Assembly (NCBI RefSeq): GCF_000600975.2
Contig: NZ_KK088653.1
Coordinates: 434,501-498,500 of the forward strand
Direction of reading: 5' to 3'
DNA: 64,000 nucleotides
DNA from: Limimaricola hongkongensis DSM 17492
GTDB taxonomy: Bacteria; Pseudomonadota; Alphaproteobacteria; Rhodobacterales; Rhodobacteraceae
Positions 35,275-45,824 of the stretch are shown piece by piece. The notes under the pieces are model-generated. The model was not told the DNA's origin. It ran no database searches and saw only the letters and a list, made by a program, of their open reading frames with translations. Within the stretch, counting starts at the first letter, position 1. Each line of letters opens with the position of its first letter. Both the position numbers and the translations under genes were made by a program.

Positions 35275-36393
35275 TCACGGGGCGGGCGGCGGGGGCGGCG
35301 GCATCACGGTGAAGAGCTGCGCCAGCTCGTCCACCTCCTCGGCGCGTTTCCAGCCATCCTGCCCGGCGGTCCAGACATGGGTGTCGCGGGTAAAGCCGCC
35401 CTCGGTCACCATGCGCCCCAGCCGCGCCTTGGAGAACGGCCCCGAGGTCTGCCCGTCCTTGGCGAGATGCCAGACATGCTCGGCCGGTGGCGGTGGTGGG
35501 GGCGGCGGTGCCGCCTGCGGGGCTTGCGATGCCTGCGCGCCCGGCATCGGCCCCCACGGCCCCTGTCCGGCGACCATGCCCATGCCGAATCCCATGCCCG
35601 CGCCCATCGTGCCCGACGGGTTGGCGGCGGCGGTGGTCATCGCCTCGGCCTGTGAATACTGGCCAAAGCGGTTCAGGTCGCCGACGATCCCCATCGAGGT
35701 CCGCTTGTCGAGCGCCTTTTCCACCGCCGCGGGCAGCGAGATGTTCTCGACGTAGAATTCGGGGATCTCCAGCCCGTATTGCGCGATCACCGGCGCGATC
35801 GCATCGCGCACGACCTTGCCGAGATCGCCGGTGTTGGCCGCCATGTCGAGCACCGGGATGCCCGAGCCCGCCAGCACCCGGCTCGCCTCCTGCACCATGA
35901 TGTTGCGGATCTGGTAGGAAATCTCGTCGGTGGTGAACTCGCCATCCGTGCCGACGATCTCGCGCAGGAACAGCGCCGGGTCCGACACCCGCATCGCGTA
36001 GGAGCCGAAGGCGCGCAGGCGGACCGGGCCGAATTCGGGGTCGCGGCACATCACCGGGTTCTTGGTGCCCCATTTGCGGTTGGTGATCCGGGTCGTGTTG
36101 ACGAAGTAGACCTCGGATTTGAACGGCGAGCGGAAGCCGTGATCCCAGTGCTGCAACGAGGTCATGATCGGCATGTTGTTGGTCTCGAGCATGTAGAGAC
36201 CGGGCTTGAACACATCCGCCAGCTGGCCTTCGTGGACGAACACCGCCGCCTGTCCCTCGCGCACCGTGAGCTTGGCGCCGTACTTGATCTCGTGGCCCTC
36301 GCGTTCGAACCGCCAGACCATGGTGTCGCGGCTGTCATCGGTCCAGTGGATGACGTCGATGAACTGGCCGGAGAGGAAATCGAGAATGCCCAT
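35275..36393 (-). CDS. SPFH domain protein with C-terminal GYF_2 domain (YdjI-like)
   Basis: 372 residues. The N-terminal part has the YdjI/virion-core-like SPFH pattern: VREGQAAVFVHEGQLADVF, YFVNTTRITNRKWGT, and IGLEIPEF-like helices after it. A Gly/Met-rich linker and a poly-proline tract (about 296–303) lead to a GYF_2 domain (HVWHLAKDGQTSGPFS, ending before PPPPP). SPFH proteins organise membranes; GYF_2 domains bind partners. Bacillus YdjI has a zinc ribbon at this end instead. It sits between DUF2927 and the YdjG-like gene. Confidence 0.85.
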   Translation of the reverse strand: MGILDFLSGQFIDVIHWTDDSRDTMVWRFEREGHEIKYGAKLTVREGQAAVFVHEGQLADVFKPGLYMLETNNMPIMTSLQHWDHGFRSPFKSEVYFVNTTRITNRKWGTKNPVMCRDPEFGPVRLRAFGSYAMRVSDPALFLREIVGTDGEFTTDEISYQIRNIMVQEASRVLAGSGIPVLDMAANTGDLGKVVRDAIAPVIAQYGLEIPEFYVENISLPAAVEKALDKRTSMGIVGDLNRFGQYSQAEAMTTAAANPSGTMGAGMGFGMGMVAGQGPWGPMPGAQASQAPQAAPPPPPPPPAEHVWHLAKDGQTSGPFSKARLGRMVTEGGFTRDTHVWTAGQDGWKRAEEVDELAQLFTVMPPPPPPAP

Positions 36394-36414
36394 GGGTCGT
36401 CTCCCGTGTTGCGG

Positions 36415-37407
36415 TCAGGCGTTGCCGCCGACCAGTTCCGCCGCGATCCGCCGCGCGATCGGCGCGGCCTCGACGGCGTTCATGCCGGGCCTGAGCCGCG
36501 GATCGTAGAGCATCTTCAACAGAAGCTCGTCATGCCGGGTCAGCAGGCCGAACTCCTCGTCGTCATTGAAGATCGAGGGCCGTGCCTGCGGGCTGTCATT
36601 GGCCAGCCCCATGCCCTGCGCCAGCTCCTCGTGGATGCAGGCGAGGCGCAGCATGTCGGGATGCTCGGCCCGGATCAGCGCCACGGCGCGGCTGTAGGTG
36701 TTTCCGCCATCGTCGGAAAACGCGATCACGAGGCACAGCGTCGAGCGCGGCGGGTTGAGAAAGGCGCGCATCGAGCTTTCGGCGATGCCCGGCACCATTT
36801 GCCGCAGCCGGTCCTCGAAGCCGCGCCGGTCATCCTCGCCCAGAAACAGCACCGAGAAGTTGCCTTCATCGGCGGTCTGGCGGATCGGCACGCCGGTCAG
36901 GCGCGACAGGCGCGCGCCATAGGCGGCGACGGCGTTGCGGTCGCGCACGCGCTGCTTGGCGGGCACGGAGGCGCCGAACTGCACATCCATGCGGATCGGC
37001 GTTTCCCAGCGGCGCAGCCGGCTCATCGTCGCCTCGGCGCGCAGGTTGACGCCATCGGCCACGTATTCGTCATAAAGCGCGATGCGGGTGAAATTGCGCG
37101 CCAGCATCGTGTCGGTAAAGGGCGTGTCCGGCCCGCCGCCATCGCCGCGCAGCAACCCTTGGGTCACGAGATCGGCCTGCAGCCGGGCGTAATGCTGTGA
37201 CAGGGCCCGGCTCGCGGCCGAGCGGACCGGGTCGGGCGCAGCGGCGGGCCGGGCGGGCGGCGCGGGGGCCGTGGCGGCGGGCGGTGTCGGCTGCTTGGCC
37301 ACCGGCTGGTTGCGCGGCGGCGTCACCGGTACGAGCTCGACCTCCGGCGCGCAGGCGGCCGCGACGGCAAGAGCCAAGAGCCCCGTGAACAGCCTGACCG
37401 ACCGCAT
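36415..37407 (-). CDS. DUF2927 lipoprotein
   Basis: 330 residues. The signal ends in a lipobox with C19 (AVAAAC), followed by a long Pro/Ala-rich linker, so it is anchored to a membrane facing the periplasm. The folded domain ends with CIHEELAQGMGLANDSP and FNDDEEFGLLTRHDELL, the DUF2927 signature. HEE resembles a metalloprotease helix but the second histidine is missing, so activity is doubtful. Start 37407 has GGAG at correct spacing; ATG 37413 is too close to it. It lies 13 bases after telA. Confidence 0.82.
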   Translation of the reverse strand: MRSVRLFTGLLALAVAAACAPEVELVPVTPPRNQPVAKQPTPPAATAPAPPARPAAAPDPVRSAASRALSQHYARLQADLVTQGLLRGDGGGPDTPFTDTMLARNFTRIALYDEYVADGVNLRAEATMSRLRRWETPIRMDVQFGASVPAKQRVRDRNAVAAYGARLSRLTGVPIRQTADEGNFSVLFLGEDDRRGFEDRLRQMVPGIAESSMRAFLNPPRSTLCLVIAFSDDGGNTYSRAVALIRAEHPDMLRLACIHEELAQGMGLANDSPQARPSIFNDDEEFGLLTRHDELLLKMLYDPRLRPGMNAVEAAPIARRIAAELVGGNA

Positions 37408-37420
37408 CGCCATCTCCGGC

Positions 37421-38596
37421 TTACCCGCGGGCGGGCGCTTGGGTCGCGGCCCGGCCACGCGCCGCGCCGAGCGCCGATTTCAGCTCGCTTTCCATGCGCT
37501 GCAGTTCGGCCTCGGCCTCGGCGCGGCGGCGCTTGCCCTCGTCGGCGATGTTCAGGCTTTCGTCGATGGTGGCGATCAGGTCGGCATTCGCCGCCTTCAC
37601 CGCTTCGATGTCGAACACGCCGCGCTCCATCTCGGTGCGGATCGACCTGTTGGCCGAGCGCAGGTTCTCGGCGTTCGAGCGCAGCAGGTCGTTGGTGAGA
37701 TCATTGGCCTCGCGCACGGCGCCCGCCGCCGCGGCGCCACGCTGGATCGTCACCGCCTGCGCCAGCTGCGTTTCCCACAAGGGCACGGTGTTCACGAGGG
37801 TCGAATTGATCTTGGTGACGAGGCTCTTGTCGTTTTCCTGCACCAGCCGGATCGAGGGCAGCGACTGCATCGTCACCTGCCGGGTCAGTTTCAGGTCGTG
37901 CACCCGGCGTTCGAGATCGTCGCGCGCGGCGCGCATGTCGCGCAGCTCCTGCGCGGCCATGACCTGGCGCTCTTCCGAGGCGGCCTCCATCCGGGCCTGC
38001 TGCGCGGGGATCTCGGTGCCGTCGATCTCCTTCAGCCGGGCTTCGCCCGCGGCGATATAGAGCGCCAGCTCGTCGTAGAAGGCGAGCGTCTTGTCGTAGA
38101 GCACGTCGAGGCTCTCGATGTCCTTCATCAGCGCGTGTTCGTGGCGCAGAAGCTCGTCGGTGATGCGGTCGATCTGGCTTTGCACCTCGCGGTAGCGCTC
38201 GGTGAACTTGGCCAGCGGCTTGGCGCGACCCATCAGCCTGTCCCAGAGCGAACGCTTGCGGTTCGGGTCGAGCTCGCCCACGTCAAAGCCGCGGATCGTG
38301 GCGACGATGTCGCGCAGGCTGTCGCCCGCCGGGCCGACATCCTTGTTCTGCACGCCCTGCAGCATCGACTGGCTGATCTGCTGCAGCTCGGTCTGCGCGC
38401 CGGAGCCGAAGCGGACGATGGAGTTGGTATCGGTCAGATCGACCTCGGCCATGCGGCGGCGAATCTCGGCGCTCTGCTCGGGCGCGGCCTCCTCGAGGGT
38501 CAGCTCGGGCGCGGGGTCGGGCAGCCGCACGTCGCGCAGCACTTCGATCTCGGCCATGCGGGCGGCCGCCGCGTCGCGGGTCTTGTCGGACATCAC
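37421..38596 (-). CDS. telA: toxic anion resistance (TelA) family protein
   Basis: 391 residues, almost wholly helical. TelA signatures are visible: RERYREVQSQIDRI-like segment (FTERYREVQSQID), LDVLYDKTLAFYDELALYIAAG, QSLPSIRLVQENDKSLV, and VPLWETQLAQAV. The family was named for tellurite resistance, and its members pair with XpaC. It acts in the cytoplasm, probably at the membrane. The start overlaps the xpaC stop by four bases (ATGA). Next is the DUF2927 gene. Confidence 0.9.
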   Translation of the reverse strand: MMSDKTRDAAAARMAEIEVLRDVRLPDPAPELTLEEAAPEQSAEIRRRMAEVDLTDTNSIVRFGSGAQTELQQISQSMLQGVQNKDVGPAGDSLRDIVATIRGFDVGELDPNRKRSLWDRLMGRAKPLAKFTERYREVQSQIDRITDELLRHEHALMKDIESLDVLYDKTLAFYDELALYIAAGEARLKEIDGTEIPAQQARMEAASEERQVMAAQELRDMRAARDDLERRVHDLKLTRQVTMQSLPSIRLVQENDKSLVTKINSTLVNTVPLWETQLAQAVTIQRGAAAAGAVREANDLTNDLLRSNAENLRSANRSIRTEMERGVFDIEAVKAANADLIATIDESLNIADEGKRRRAEAEAELQRMESELKSALGAARGRAATQAPARG

Positions 38597-39502
38597 TGGT
38601 TCCCTTCTTCAGACTGCGCCACAACGCCCTCGCGCGCCAGGCGATCCCGCAACACCCGGATCTCGATATCCATGTCGGTCCGGTCCGAGAGCAGCATCGT
38701 CTCGGTCCGGGCCGCGAAGTTGGCGTCGAGATCCGTCAAAAGCGATTCATACTCTGCCCGCGCGGCGCTGTCGCGGTCCCGCGACCACAGCTCGGCGAAT
38801 TTCGTCGAGGCGTCGCGCGCGCCCATCAGGTAGACGCCGAGATAGCGCCGCGCCTGCGTGAGATCGCGCGGATCGCGTTCGACGCTGCGGATCATGTCGC
38901 GGGCCCGGGCCTGGAACGCGGCGACCCGCTCGTCGAGACGCCGGTCGCGCAGCGCGCCGATCGTCTCGCGCATCTGCGCGAGATAGCTTTCGGCCTCGTC
39001 CACCACCTTGGCCACGCGGTCCTGCTGGTGGTCGTCCACCCCTTCGATCCGCTTGTCTGACATCGGGTCGATCCCGAAGGCTGCGACATGCAGCCCGGCG
39101 GCGGCGATCCCGTAGAGCGCGGCGCCGATGACGCCGCCATCGCCCGACCACGCGGCCAGCGCCACGCCCGCGCCGGTCAGCCCGGAGGCCATCATCTTGC
39201 GCGGCCAGGCCGGGCGCCGCGCCACCGTGCGGGCACGCCATTCGGCCTCGGCCCGAAGCCCGTCGCGCAACAGGAACGCCGCCGCCGCGAGCGCGCCCGC
39301 GCCCAACAGCCCGGCCACGAGACCGGCCGGACCCGCCCCGAGCGAAAACACCGCGAGAAGGGCGGGCGGTACGAACAGAAGGTTCACCCGCGCGCCCGCC
39401 GGATCGATGCGCGCCGCATCACGCGGATGCGGGGGCGGGGCGGGGGGCGCGGTCGTCCTGAGCCTGTCCGGGGCTGTAGCGCCCGCCAAAGCGCCGCGCC
39501 AT
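38593..39502 (-). pseudogene. xpaC: XpaC (5-bromo-4-chloroindolyl phosphate hydrolysis) family protein, apparently frameshifted near its N-terminus
   Basis: The main frame (up to residue position 39489) encodes the XpaC body: two hydrophobic segments (VNLLFVPPALLAVFSLGAGP and one near AGVALAAWSG), then a helical domain with VAKVVDEAESYLAQM. That frame has only a TTG, no ATG, to start from. In the +1-shifted frame an ATG at 39502 overlaps the upstream TGA (TGATG) and reads MARRFGGRYSPGQAQDD, which looks like the native family N-terminus, but it stops near 39419. The two frames meet in a C-rich tract (39431–39448). One base removed joins them. It may be a sequencing error, a mutation or slippage. 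Confidence 0.7.
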
Positions 39503-39714
39503 CAGCCGGCCCCCAGAAGGCCGGTGGCGGTCCCGGCCATCAGCGCCAGAAGCACGATATAGGCGATCGTCCGAAACGGGGCAGGCATGGCATCCTCCTG
39601 TGGGGCGGGCGGCGCCGCGCGCCGCCGCGTCAGATCGCGCAGCGCCCCGAAGGCCTGGCTTCCGGCGAACACCAGCGCGGAGGCGATGAGCAGCAGCAGG
39701 ACAAGTCGCGTCAT
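39502..39714 (-). CDS. small two-helix membrane protein
   Basis: 70 residues with two membrane segments: residues 4–22 and about 48–68, joined by a basic, proline-containing loop ([12 protein letters not shown]). No family recognised. Its TGA overlaps the ATG of the proposed true xpaC start, so it leads the xpaC–telA transcript. It probably belongs to the same membrane complex. Also found on its own would be easy to miss because of its size. Confidence 0.7.
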   Translation of the reverse strand: MTRLVLLLLIASALVFAGSQAFGALRDLTRRRAAPPAPQEDAMPAPFRTIAYIVLLALMAGTATGLLGAG

Positions 39715-39746
39715 GGCCCGTAAATTCCCTGGTCAACTTCCCCTAG

Positions 39747-39775
39747 ATAATAGGAGCCATGCCGCGCGTTTTCGA
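39747..39775 (-). promoter_or_regulatory. candidate promoter of the xpaC–telA gene run
   Basis: On the minus strand TATTAT (39752–39747) resembles a -10 box, and TCGAAA 17 bases upstream matches the -35 consensus at four of six positions. It lies about 35 bases before the small membrane protein start, just after rluB ends. Confidence 0.35.
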
Positions 39776-39783
39776 GAGGCGCG

Positions 39784-40815
39784 TCAGCGTTTGGGTGGTT
39801 TCGGGCCCCGCCCGCCCGAAGCGCCGCCGCGGCCCGGCTGCGCCGGTTTCGCCCCCGGCCGGCCCGCGCCACCGGGTACCTTGGCGCCGAACACGCGGCC
39901 CCCGGCGGGCCGTTTCTGATCGCCTGTCGTCTCGGCATTCCGGCTCTGCTTGGGCTTGCCGCCGCGCTGCGCCTCGGCCGCCGCCTTGCGCGCGCCGCCC
40001 GGGCCTTTGGGCGCCCCGCCGCGCAGGCCGGGCTTGGCGCCGGGGCTGCCGTCGGGACGGCGGCGCTGGACCTTGGGGCCATCGCCGTCGCCAAGCTGGT
40101 CGCGCAGCACCTTGGGGCGGATCTCCTCGACTTCGCCGGGTTCGAGATTGCCGATCTGGAACGGACCATAGCTGATGCGGATCAGGCGGTTCACCGTCAC
40201 CTCCAGCGCCGCCATGGCGCGGCGGATCTCGCGGTTCTTGCCTTCGCGCAGCCCGATCGTCAGCCAGGCGTTCGCGCCCTGCTGCCGGTCGAAGGTCACC
40301 TGCATCGGTTGGTAGTCGACGCCCTCGACATGGATGCCATTGCGCAGCCGGTCGAGCTTCTCCTCGCTGACCGAGCCGTTGATCCGCACCCGGTAGCGGC
40401 GCAGCCAGCCGGTCGAGGGCAGCTCCAGCCGCCGCTTCAGCTCGCCGTCATTGGTGAGCAGCAGCAGCCCCTCGGAGTTGAGGTCGAGGCGGCCCACGCT
40501 CATCACCCGCGGCAGATCCTCGGGCAGCGCGTCAAAGACGGTTCGGCGGCCTTTTTCATCCGAGGCGGACGTCACCAGCCCGGCAGGCTTGTGATACAGC
40601 CATAGCCGCGCCGGTTCGGGCGCGGCAAGGGCCGCGCCGTCGACGGTGATGCGGTCCTTGGCGGTGACGTTCAGCGCCGGGCTGAAGATCCGCGTGCCGT
40701 TCACCTTGACGCGGCCATCCTCGATCATGCGCTCCGCCTCGCGCCGCGAGGCGACGCCGGCGCGCGCGAGAACCTTGGCGATCCGGTCGCCCTCGGGGGT
40801 GTCGTTCTTATCCAT
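39784..40815 (-). CDS. rluB: 23S rRNA pseudouridine synthase (RluB/RsuA family)
   Basis: 343 residues. An S4 RNA-binding domain (about 10–58) precedes the RsuA-type catalytic domain, with the catalytic aspartate D111 in GRLDLNSEGLLLLTNDG and GKNREIRRAM further on. It converts uridine to pseudouridine in 23S rRNA (position by family, not shown here). The last 90 residues are a Gly/Pro/Arg/Lys-rich disordered tail, as in other rhodobacterial RluB proteins. ATG 40815 is divergent from tadA by 64 bases. Confidence 0.92.
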   Translation of the reverse strand: MDKNDTPEGDRIAKVLARAGVASRREAERMIEDGRVKVNGTRIFSPALNVTAKDRITVDGAALAAPEPARLWLYHKPAGLVTSASDEKGRRTVFDALPEDLPRVMSVGRLDLNSEGLLLLTNDGELKRRLELPSTGWLRRYRVRINGSVSEEKLDRLRNGIHVEGVDYQPMQVTFDRQQGANAWLTIGLREGKNREIRRAMAALEVTVNRLIRISYGPFQIGNLEPGEVEEIRPKVLRDQLGDGDGPKVQRRRPDGSPGAKPGLRGGAPKGPGGARKAAAEAQRGGKPKQSRNAETTGDQKRPAGGRVFGAKVPGGAGRPGAKPAQPGRGGASGGRGPKPPKR

Positions 40816-40879
40816 GCCCTTGCCATACCCGCTCGCGCGCCCCCTTGCCAGAGCGCAGGCGGGCAGGGCATCTGGCGTC

Positions 40880-41335
40880 ATGAAGTTTCGTTCCCACATG
40901 GATCTCGCGCTGGCCGAGGCGCGCGCCGCCGCCCATCGCGGCGAGGTGCCGGTGGGCGCGGTGGTGGCGGATGCCTCGGGCCGGGTGATCGGGCAGGCGG
41001 GCAACCGCACGCGCGAGCTGAACGATCCCGGCGCCCATGCCGAGATGCTGGCGATCCGGCAGGCCTGCGCCGCCCTGCGCTCGGAACGGCTCACCGGTTG
41101 CGCGCTATGGGTGACGCTGGAGCCCTGTCCGATGTGCGCCGCCGCCATTTCGTTCGCCCGCATCGCGCGGCTGCATTACGGCGCGGCGGACCCCAAATCG
41201 GGCGGCGTGGCGCAGGGGCCGCGCATCTTCTCGCATCCGCAATGCCATCACCGGCCCGAGATTTTCGACGGCATCGCGGCGACCGAGGCCGAGGCGCTTC
41301 TGACCCGGTTCTTCGCGGAACTCCGCAAGAGGTGA
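40880..41335 (+). CDS. tadA: tRNA adenosine(34) deaminase
   Basis: 151 residues. Zinc-dependent deaminase that makes inosine at the wobble base of tRNA-Arg(ACG). Zinc ligands are H53 (HAEM, with E55 as proton shuttle), C83 and C86 (EPCPMC). The C-terminal RIFSHPQCHHRPEI fits TadA rather than cytidine deaminases. The promoter must lie in the 64-base gap to the divergent rluB. The long palindrome at 41365 follows the stop. Confidence 0.93.
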   Translation: MKFRSHMDLALAEARAAAHRGEVPVGAVVADASGRVIGQAGNRTRELNDPGAHAEMLAIRQACAALRSERLTGCALWVTLEPCPMCAAAISFARIARLHYGAADPKSGGVAQGPRIFSHPQCHHRPEIFDGIAATEAEALLTRFFAELRKR

Positions 41336-41364
41336 GCGGTCTCTCGCGGCCGGTGTCGCGCCAT

Positions 41365-41427
41365 GCGTATTTGCGGAATGGTGAAAAACAAGGGCGCGCC
41401 CCATGTTTCACCATTCCGCAAATACGC
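41365..41427. repeat. 63-base near-perfect palindrome between tadA and dnaG
   Basis: Two perfect 22-base arms (41365–41386 and 41406–41427) beginning GCGTATTTGCGGAATGG enclose a partly self-complementary centre with GGGCGCGCCCC. The outer nine bases match the palindrome at 56031. It lies 29 bases after the tadA stop. As RNA it would fold into a very stable hairpin and may terminate tadA transcription. Confidence 0.8.
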
Positions 41428-41563
41428 AAATCCCGAAGGGTCCGACACGGTGCGGCGGCGGGGTGGCGCGGGTGCTGGTCGACAGGGTCCGGGCGCGAGA
41501 ATTGATCGGCCTGACCCGGCGCGGGTTCTGGACTTGGCCAGCGCCCGGCCCGATATTGTGCGC
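41428..41563 (+). promoter_or_regulatory. leader region of dnaG
   Basis: The rest of the 228-base tadA–dnaG gap. It must hold the dnaG promoter, if the palindrome ends the tadA transcript. No -10/-35 pair stands out. GTGCGC directly precedes the dnaG ATG, with no strong ribosome binding site. Confidence 0.3.
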
Positions 41564-43531
41564 ATGAGTCTGCCCCCCGGTTTCCTCGATGAATTGCGCA
41601 CCCGTCTGAGCCTCGGCCAAGTGGTCGGGCGCAAGGTCGCGTGGGACATGAAGAAGTCGAACCAGTCCAAGGGCGACTTCTGGGCGCCGTGCCCGTTCCA
41701 CCAGGAAAAATCGGCGAGCTTCCACGTCGATGACCGCAAGGGATTCTACTACTGCTTCGGCTGCCACGCGAAGGGCGATGCGATCTCCTTCGTGCGCGAG
41801 ACCGAGAATGTCGATTTCATCGAGGCGGTGAAGATCCTCGCGGGCGAGGCCGGGATGGCCATGCCCGAACGCGACCCGCAGGCGCAAAAGAAGGCCGATC
41901 GGCGTTCCGAGCTTGTCGAGGTCATGGAACAGGCGGTGCAGTGGTTTCGCATGCAGCTGCGCACCAACGCCGCGAGTGCGGCGCGCGACTACCTCGCCGG
42001 GCGCGGGCTCGACGATGGGGCGCAGGCGCGATGGGAGCTTGGTTTTGCGCCCGACGACCGCGCCGCGCTCACCCGCGCGCTCAAGGCCAAGGGCATCGCC
42101 GAAGACATGATCGTCGCCGCCGGTCTGGCGGCCAAGCCCGATGGCGGCGGCGCGCTTTATGACCGGTTTCGCGGACGCATCATCTTTCCGATCCGCGACG
42201 GGCGCGGACGCGCCATCGCGCTGGGCGGACGGGCGATGGACCCCAATGCGCGGGCGAAATACCTCAATTCGCCCGAGACCGAACTTTTCGACAAGGGCCG
42301 CAACCTCTACAACCTCGCCCCCGCCCGCGAGGCGGCGGGCAAGGGCGAGCCGCTGGTGGTGGCCGAAGGCTACATGGACGTGATCGCGCTGTCCGAAGCC
42401 GGGCTGCGCGCCGCCGTGGCGCCACTGGGCACCGCCGTCACCGAAAGCCAGCTGCAATTGATGTGGCGCGTGCACCCCGAGCCGGTGATCGCGCTCGATG
42501 GCGACGCGGCCGGTTTGCGCGCCGGGCGCCGGGTGGTCGATCTCGCGCTGCCGCTGATCGGTGCGGGGCAGGGGCTGCGCTTTGCGCTGATGCCCGAAGG
42601 GCTCGATCCGGACGACCTGATCCGGTCCAAGGGGGCGGGCGCCATGCGCGAGGTGGTGGCGCAGGCGCAGCCGATGGTGCAGCTGCTGTGGCGGCGCGAA
42701 ACCGAAGGCCATGATTTCGACAGCCCCGAGCGGCGCGCAGCACTCGACAAGCGGTTGCGGGACGCCGTGGCGCAGATCCGCGAGCCGGACCTGCGCGGCC
42801 ATTACGAGGCCGAGCTGAAGCGTCTCAAATGGGAGCTGTTCAACCCGCGCAGGCAGGGCAGCCCGACCCGGATCGACCGGGGCGCCAAGGGCGGGTTCTT
42901 CAAGCCCGGCCAGCTGCCGCTGGCGCCCAGCCCTTCGGCCCGCGCCTCGATGCTCGCCACCGGCGGGGTGGTGGAGGATCACCTGCGCGAGGCGGTGATT
43001 CTCGCCACGCTGATCGCCACGCCCGAGGTGCTGCATGAATTCGAACCGGCACTGGAGCGGATGGACTGCCGCGACCCCGATCACGCGGCGCTGGTGCATG
43101 GTATTCTCGCCTGTCACCACGAGACCGACCTGCGCGGCGCGCTCGCGGCGCGGCTCGGTGCCGAGGCTCTTGAAACCCTGTTCTCCCAGCGCCATGTGGC
43201 GATCAGCCCGGGCGTCCGCAAACCCGGCGATACCGAGATGGCGCGCATGTGCCTCGCGGAAGAGCTGGCCAAGCTCGACGCGCGGCGCGGCCATGCGAGG
43301 GAACTCGCCGAAGCGGTCGAGGACCTGTCGGGGCTGAGCGACGAGGGGCTGACATGGCGTCTGTCGCGCGCCGCCGAGGCGCTCGACAAGGCGGGCCGCG
43401 GCGACGGAGAGGACACGACCGAATACGAGTACGGGACCAACGGCGCGCCGATGCGGCGCGACGAAAGATCCGAGCTCGACGCCCTTCTTGGAACCATTGC
43501 CTTCGGCAAGAGCGGGTCCAAGGACGGCTGA
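41564..43531 (+). CDS. dnaG: DNA primase
   Basis: 655 residues; synthesises RNA primers at the replication fork. The CHC2 zinc domain uses C43, H46, C64 and C67. The TOPRIM catalytic core shows [12 protein letters not shown] (near residue 266) and [10 protein letters not shown] (near 306). The C-terminal third is the DnaB-interacting helical domain. ATG 41564 gives the standard family N-terminus ([14 protein letters not shown]). Followed by rpoD in the order usual for the macromolecular synthesis operon, without rpsU in front. Confidence 0.96.
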   Translation: MSLPPGFLDELRTRLSLGQVVGRKVAWDMKKSNQSKGDFWAPCPFHQEKSASFHVDDRKGFYYCFGCHAKGDAISFVRETENVDFIEAVKILAGEAGMAMPERDPQAQKKADRRSELVEVMEQAVQWFRMQLRTNAASAARDYLAGRGLDDGAQARWELGFAPDDRAALTRALKAKGIAEDMIVAAGLAAKPDGGGALYDRFRGRIIFPIRDGRGRAIALGGRAMDPNARAKYLNSPETELFDKGRNLYNLAPAREAAGKGEPLVVAEGYMDVIALSEAGLRAAVAPLGTAVTESQLQLMWRVHPEPVIALDGDAAGLRAGRRVVDLALPLIGAGQGLRFALMPEGLDPDDLIRSKGAGAMREVVAQAQPMVQLLWRRETEGHDFDSPERRAALDKRLRDAVAQIREPDLRGHYEAELKRLKWELFNPRRQGSPTRIDRGAKGGFFKPGQLPLAPSPSARASMLATGGVVEDHLREAVILATLIATPEVLHEFEPALERMDCRDPDHAALVHGILACHHETDLRGALAARLGAEALETLFSQRHVAISPGVRKPGDTEMARMCLAEELAKLDARRGHARELAEAVEDLSGLSDEGLTWRLSRAAEALDKAGRGDGEDTTEYEYGTNGAPMRRDERSELDALLGTIAFGKSGSKDG

Positions 43532-43550
43532 ACCGCAAACCGCCGCGCCC

Positions 43551-43644
43551 GATTCGGCGGCGGACGCTGCGAAAGCACGAAAGAATCGGGCGCCGGGAGG
43601 TTGCGAATCGCGGCCCTTACGGGTTGATTCGGGCAGTCCGAATC
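43551..43644. promoter_or_regulatory. cluster of five GANTC sites in the dnaG–rpoD gap
   Basis: GANTC, the target of the cell-cycle DNA methyltransferase CcrM in alphaproteobacteria, occurs at 43551, 43583, 43605, 43626 and 43640. The last two form the arms of an inverted repeat (GATTCGG-N5-CCGAATC, 43626–43644). Five in 94 bases of GC-rich DNA is far above chance. The region should contain the rpoD promoter. Confidence 0.6.
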
Positions 43645-43689
43645 ACTGCCCGGCGCTGGACAGGACGTTCACCGAACGAGGAGCCCTTC

Positions 43690-45690
<2,001 letters not shown>

Positions 45691-45709
45691 GCGCAGACAG
45701 GACCACATG

Positions 45710-45739
45710 AAACGGCGGCAGGACATCCTGCCGCCGTTT
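45710..45739 (+). terminator. intrinsic terminator of rpoD
   Basis: A perfect 14-base inverted repeat (AAACGGCGGCAGGA/TCCTGCCGCCGTTT) with a tiny loop, ending in TTTCTCGTTT on the plus strand. It starts 19 bases after the rpoD stop. Confidence 0.85.
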
Positions 45740-45824
45740 CTCGTTTCCGCCAGAGTCACAACGCCGGGTTGACGGATCGGGGCCGAACCGTGAACATCGG
45801 CGCAGTTCCAGACAGGATGCCGTC

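Noticed and set aside
38593-39489. xpaC taken as a simple gene starting at TTG 39489
   Set aside because: No ribosome binding site, and the N-terminal residues are proline-rich without family likeness, while an ATG coupled to the upstream gene begins the expected N-terminus in the other frame.
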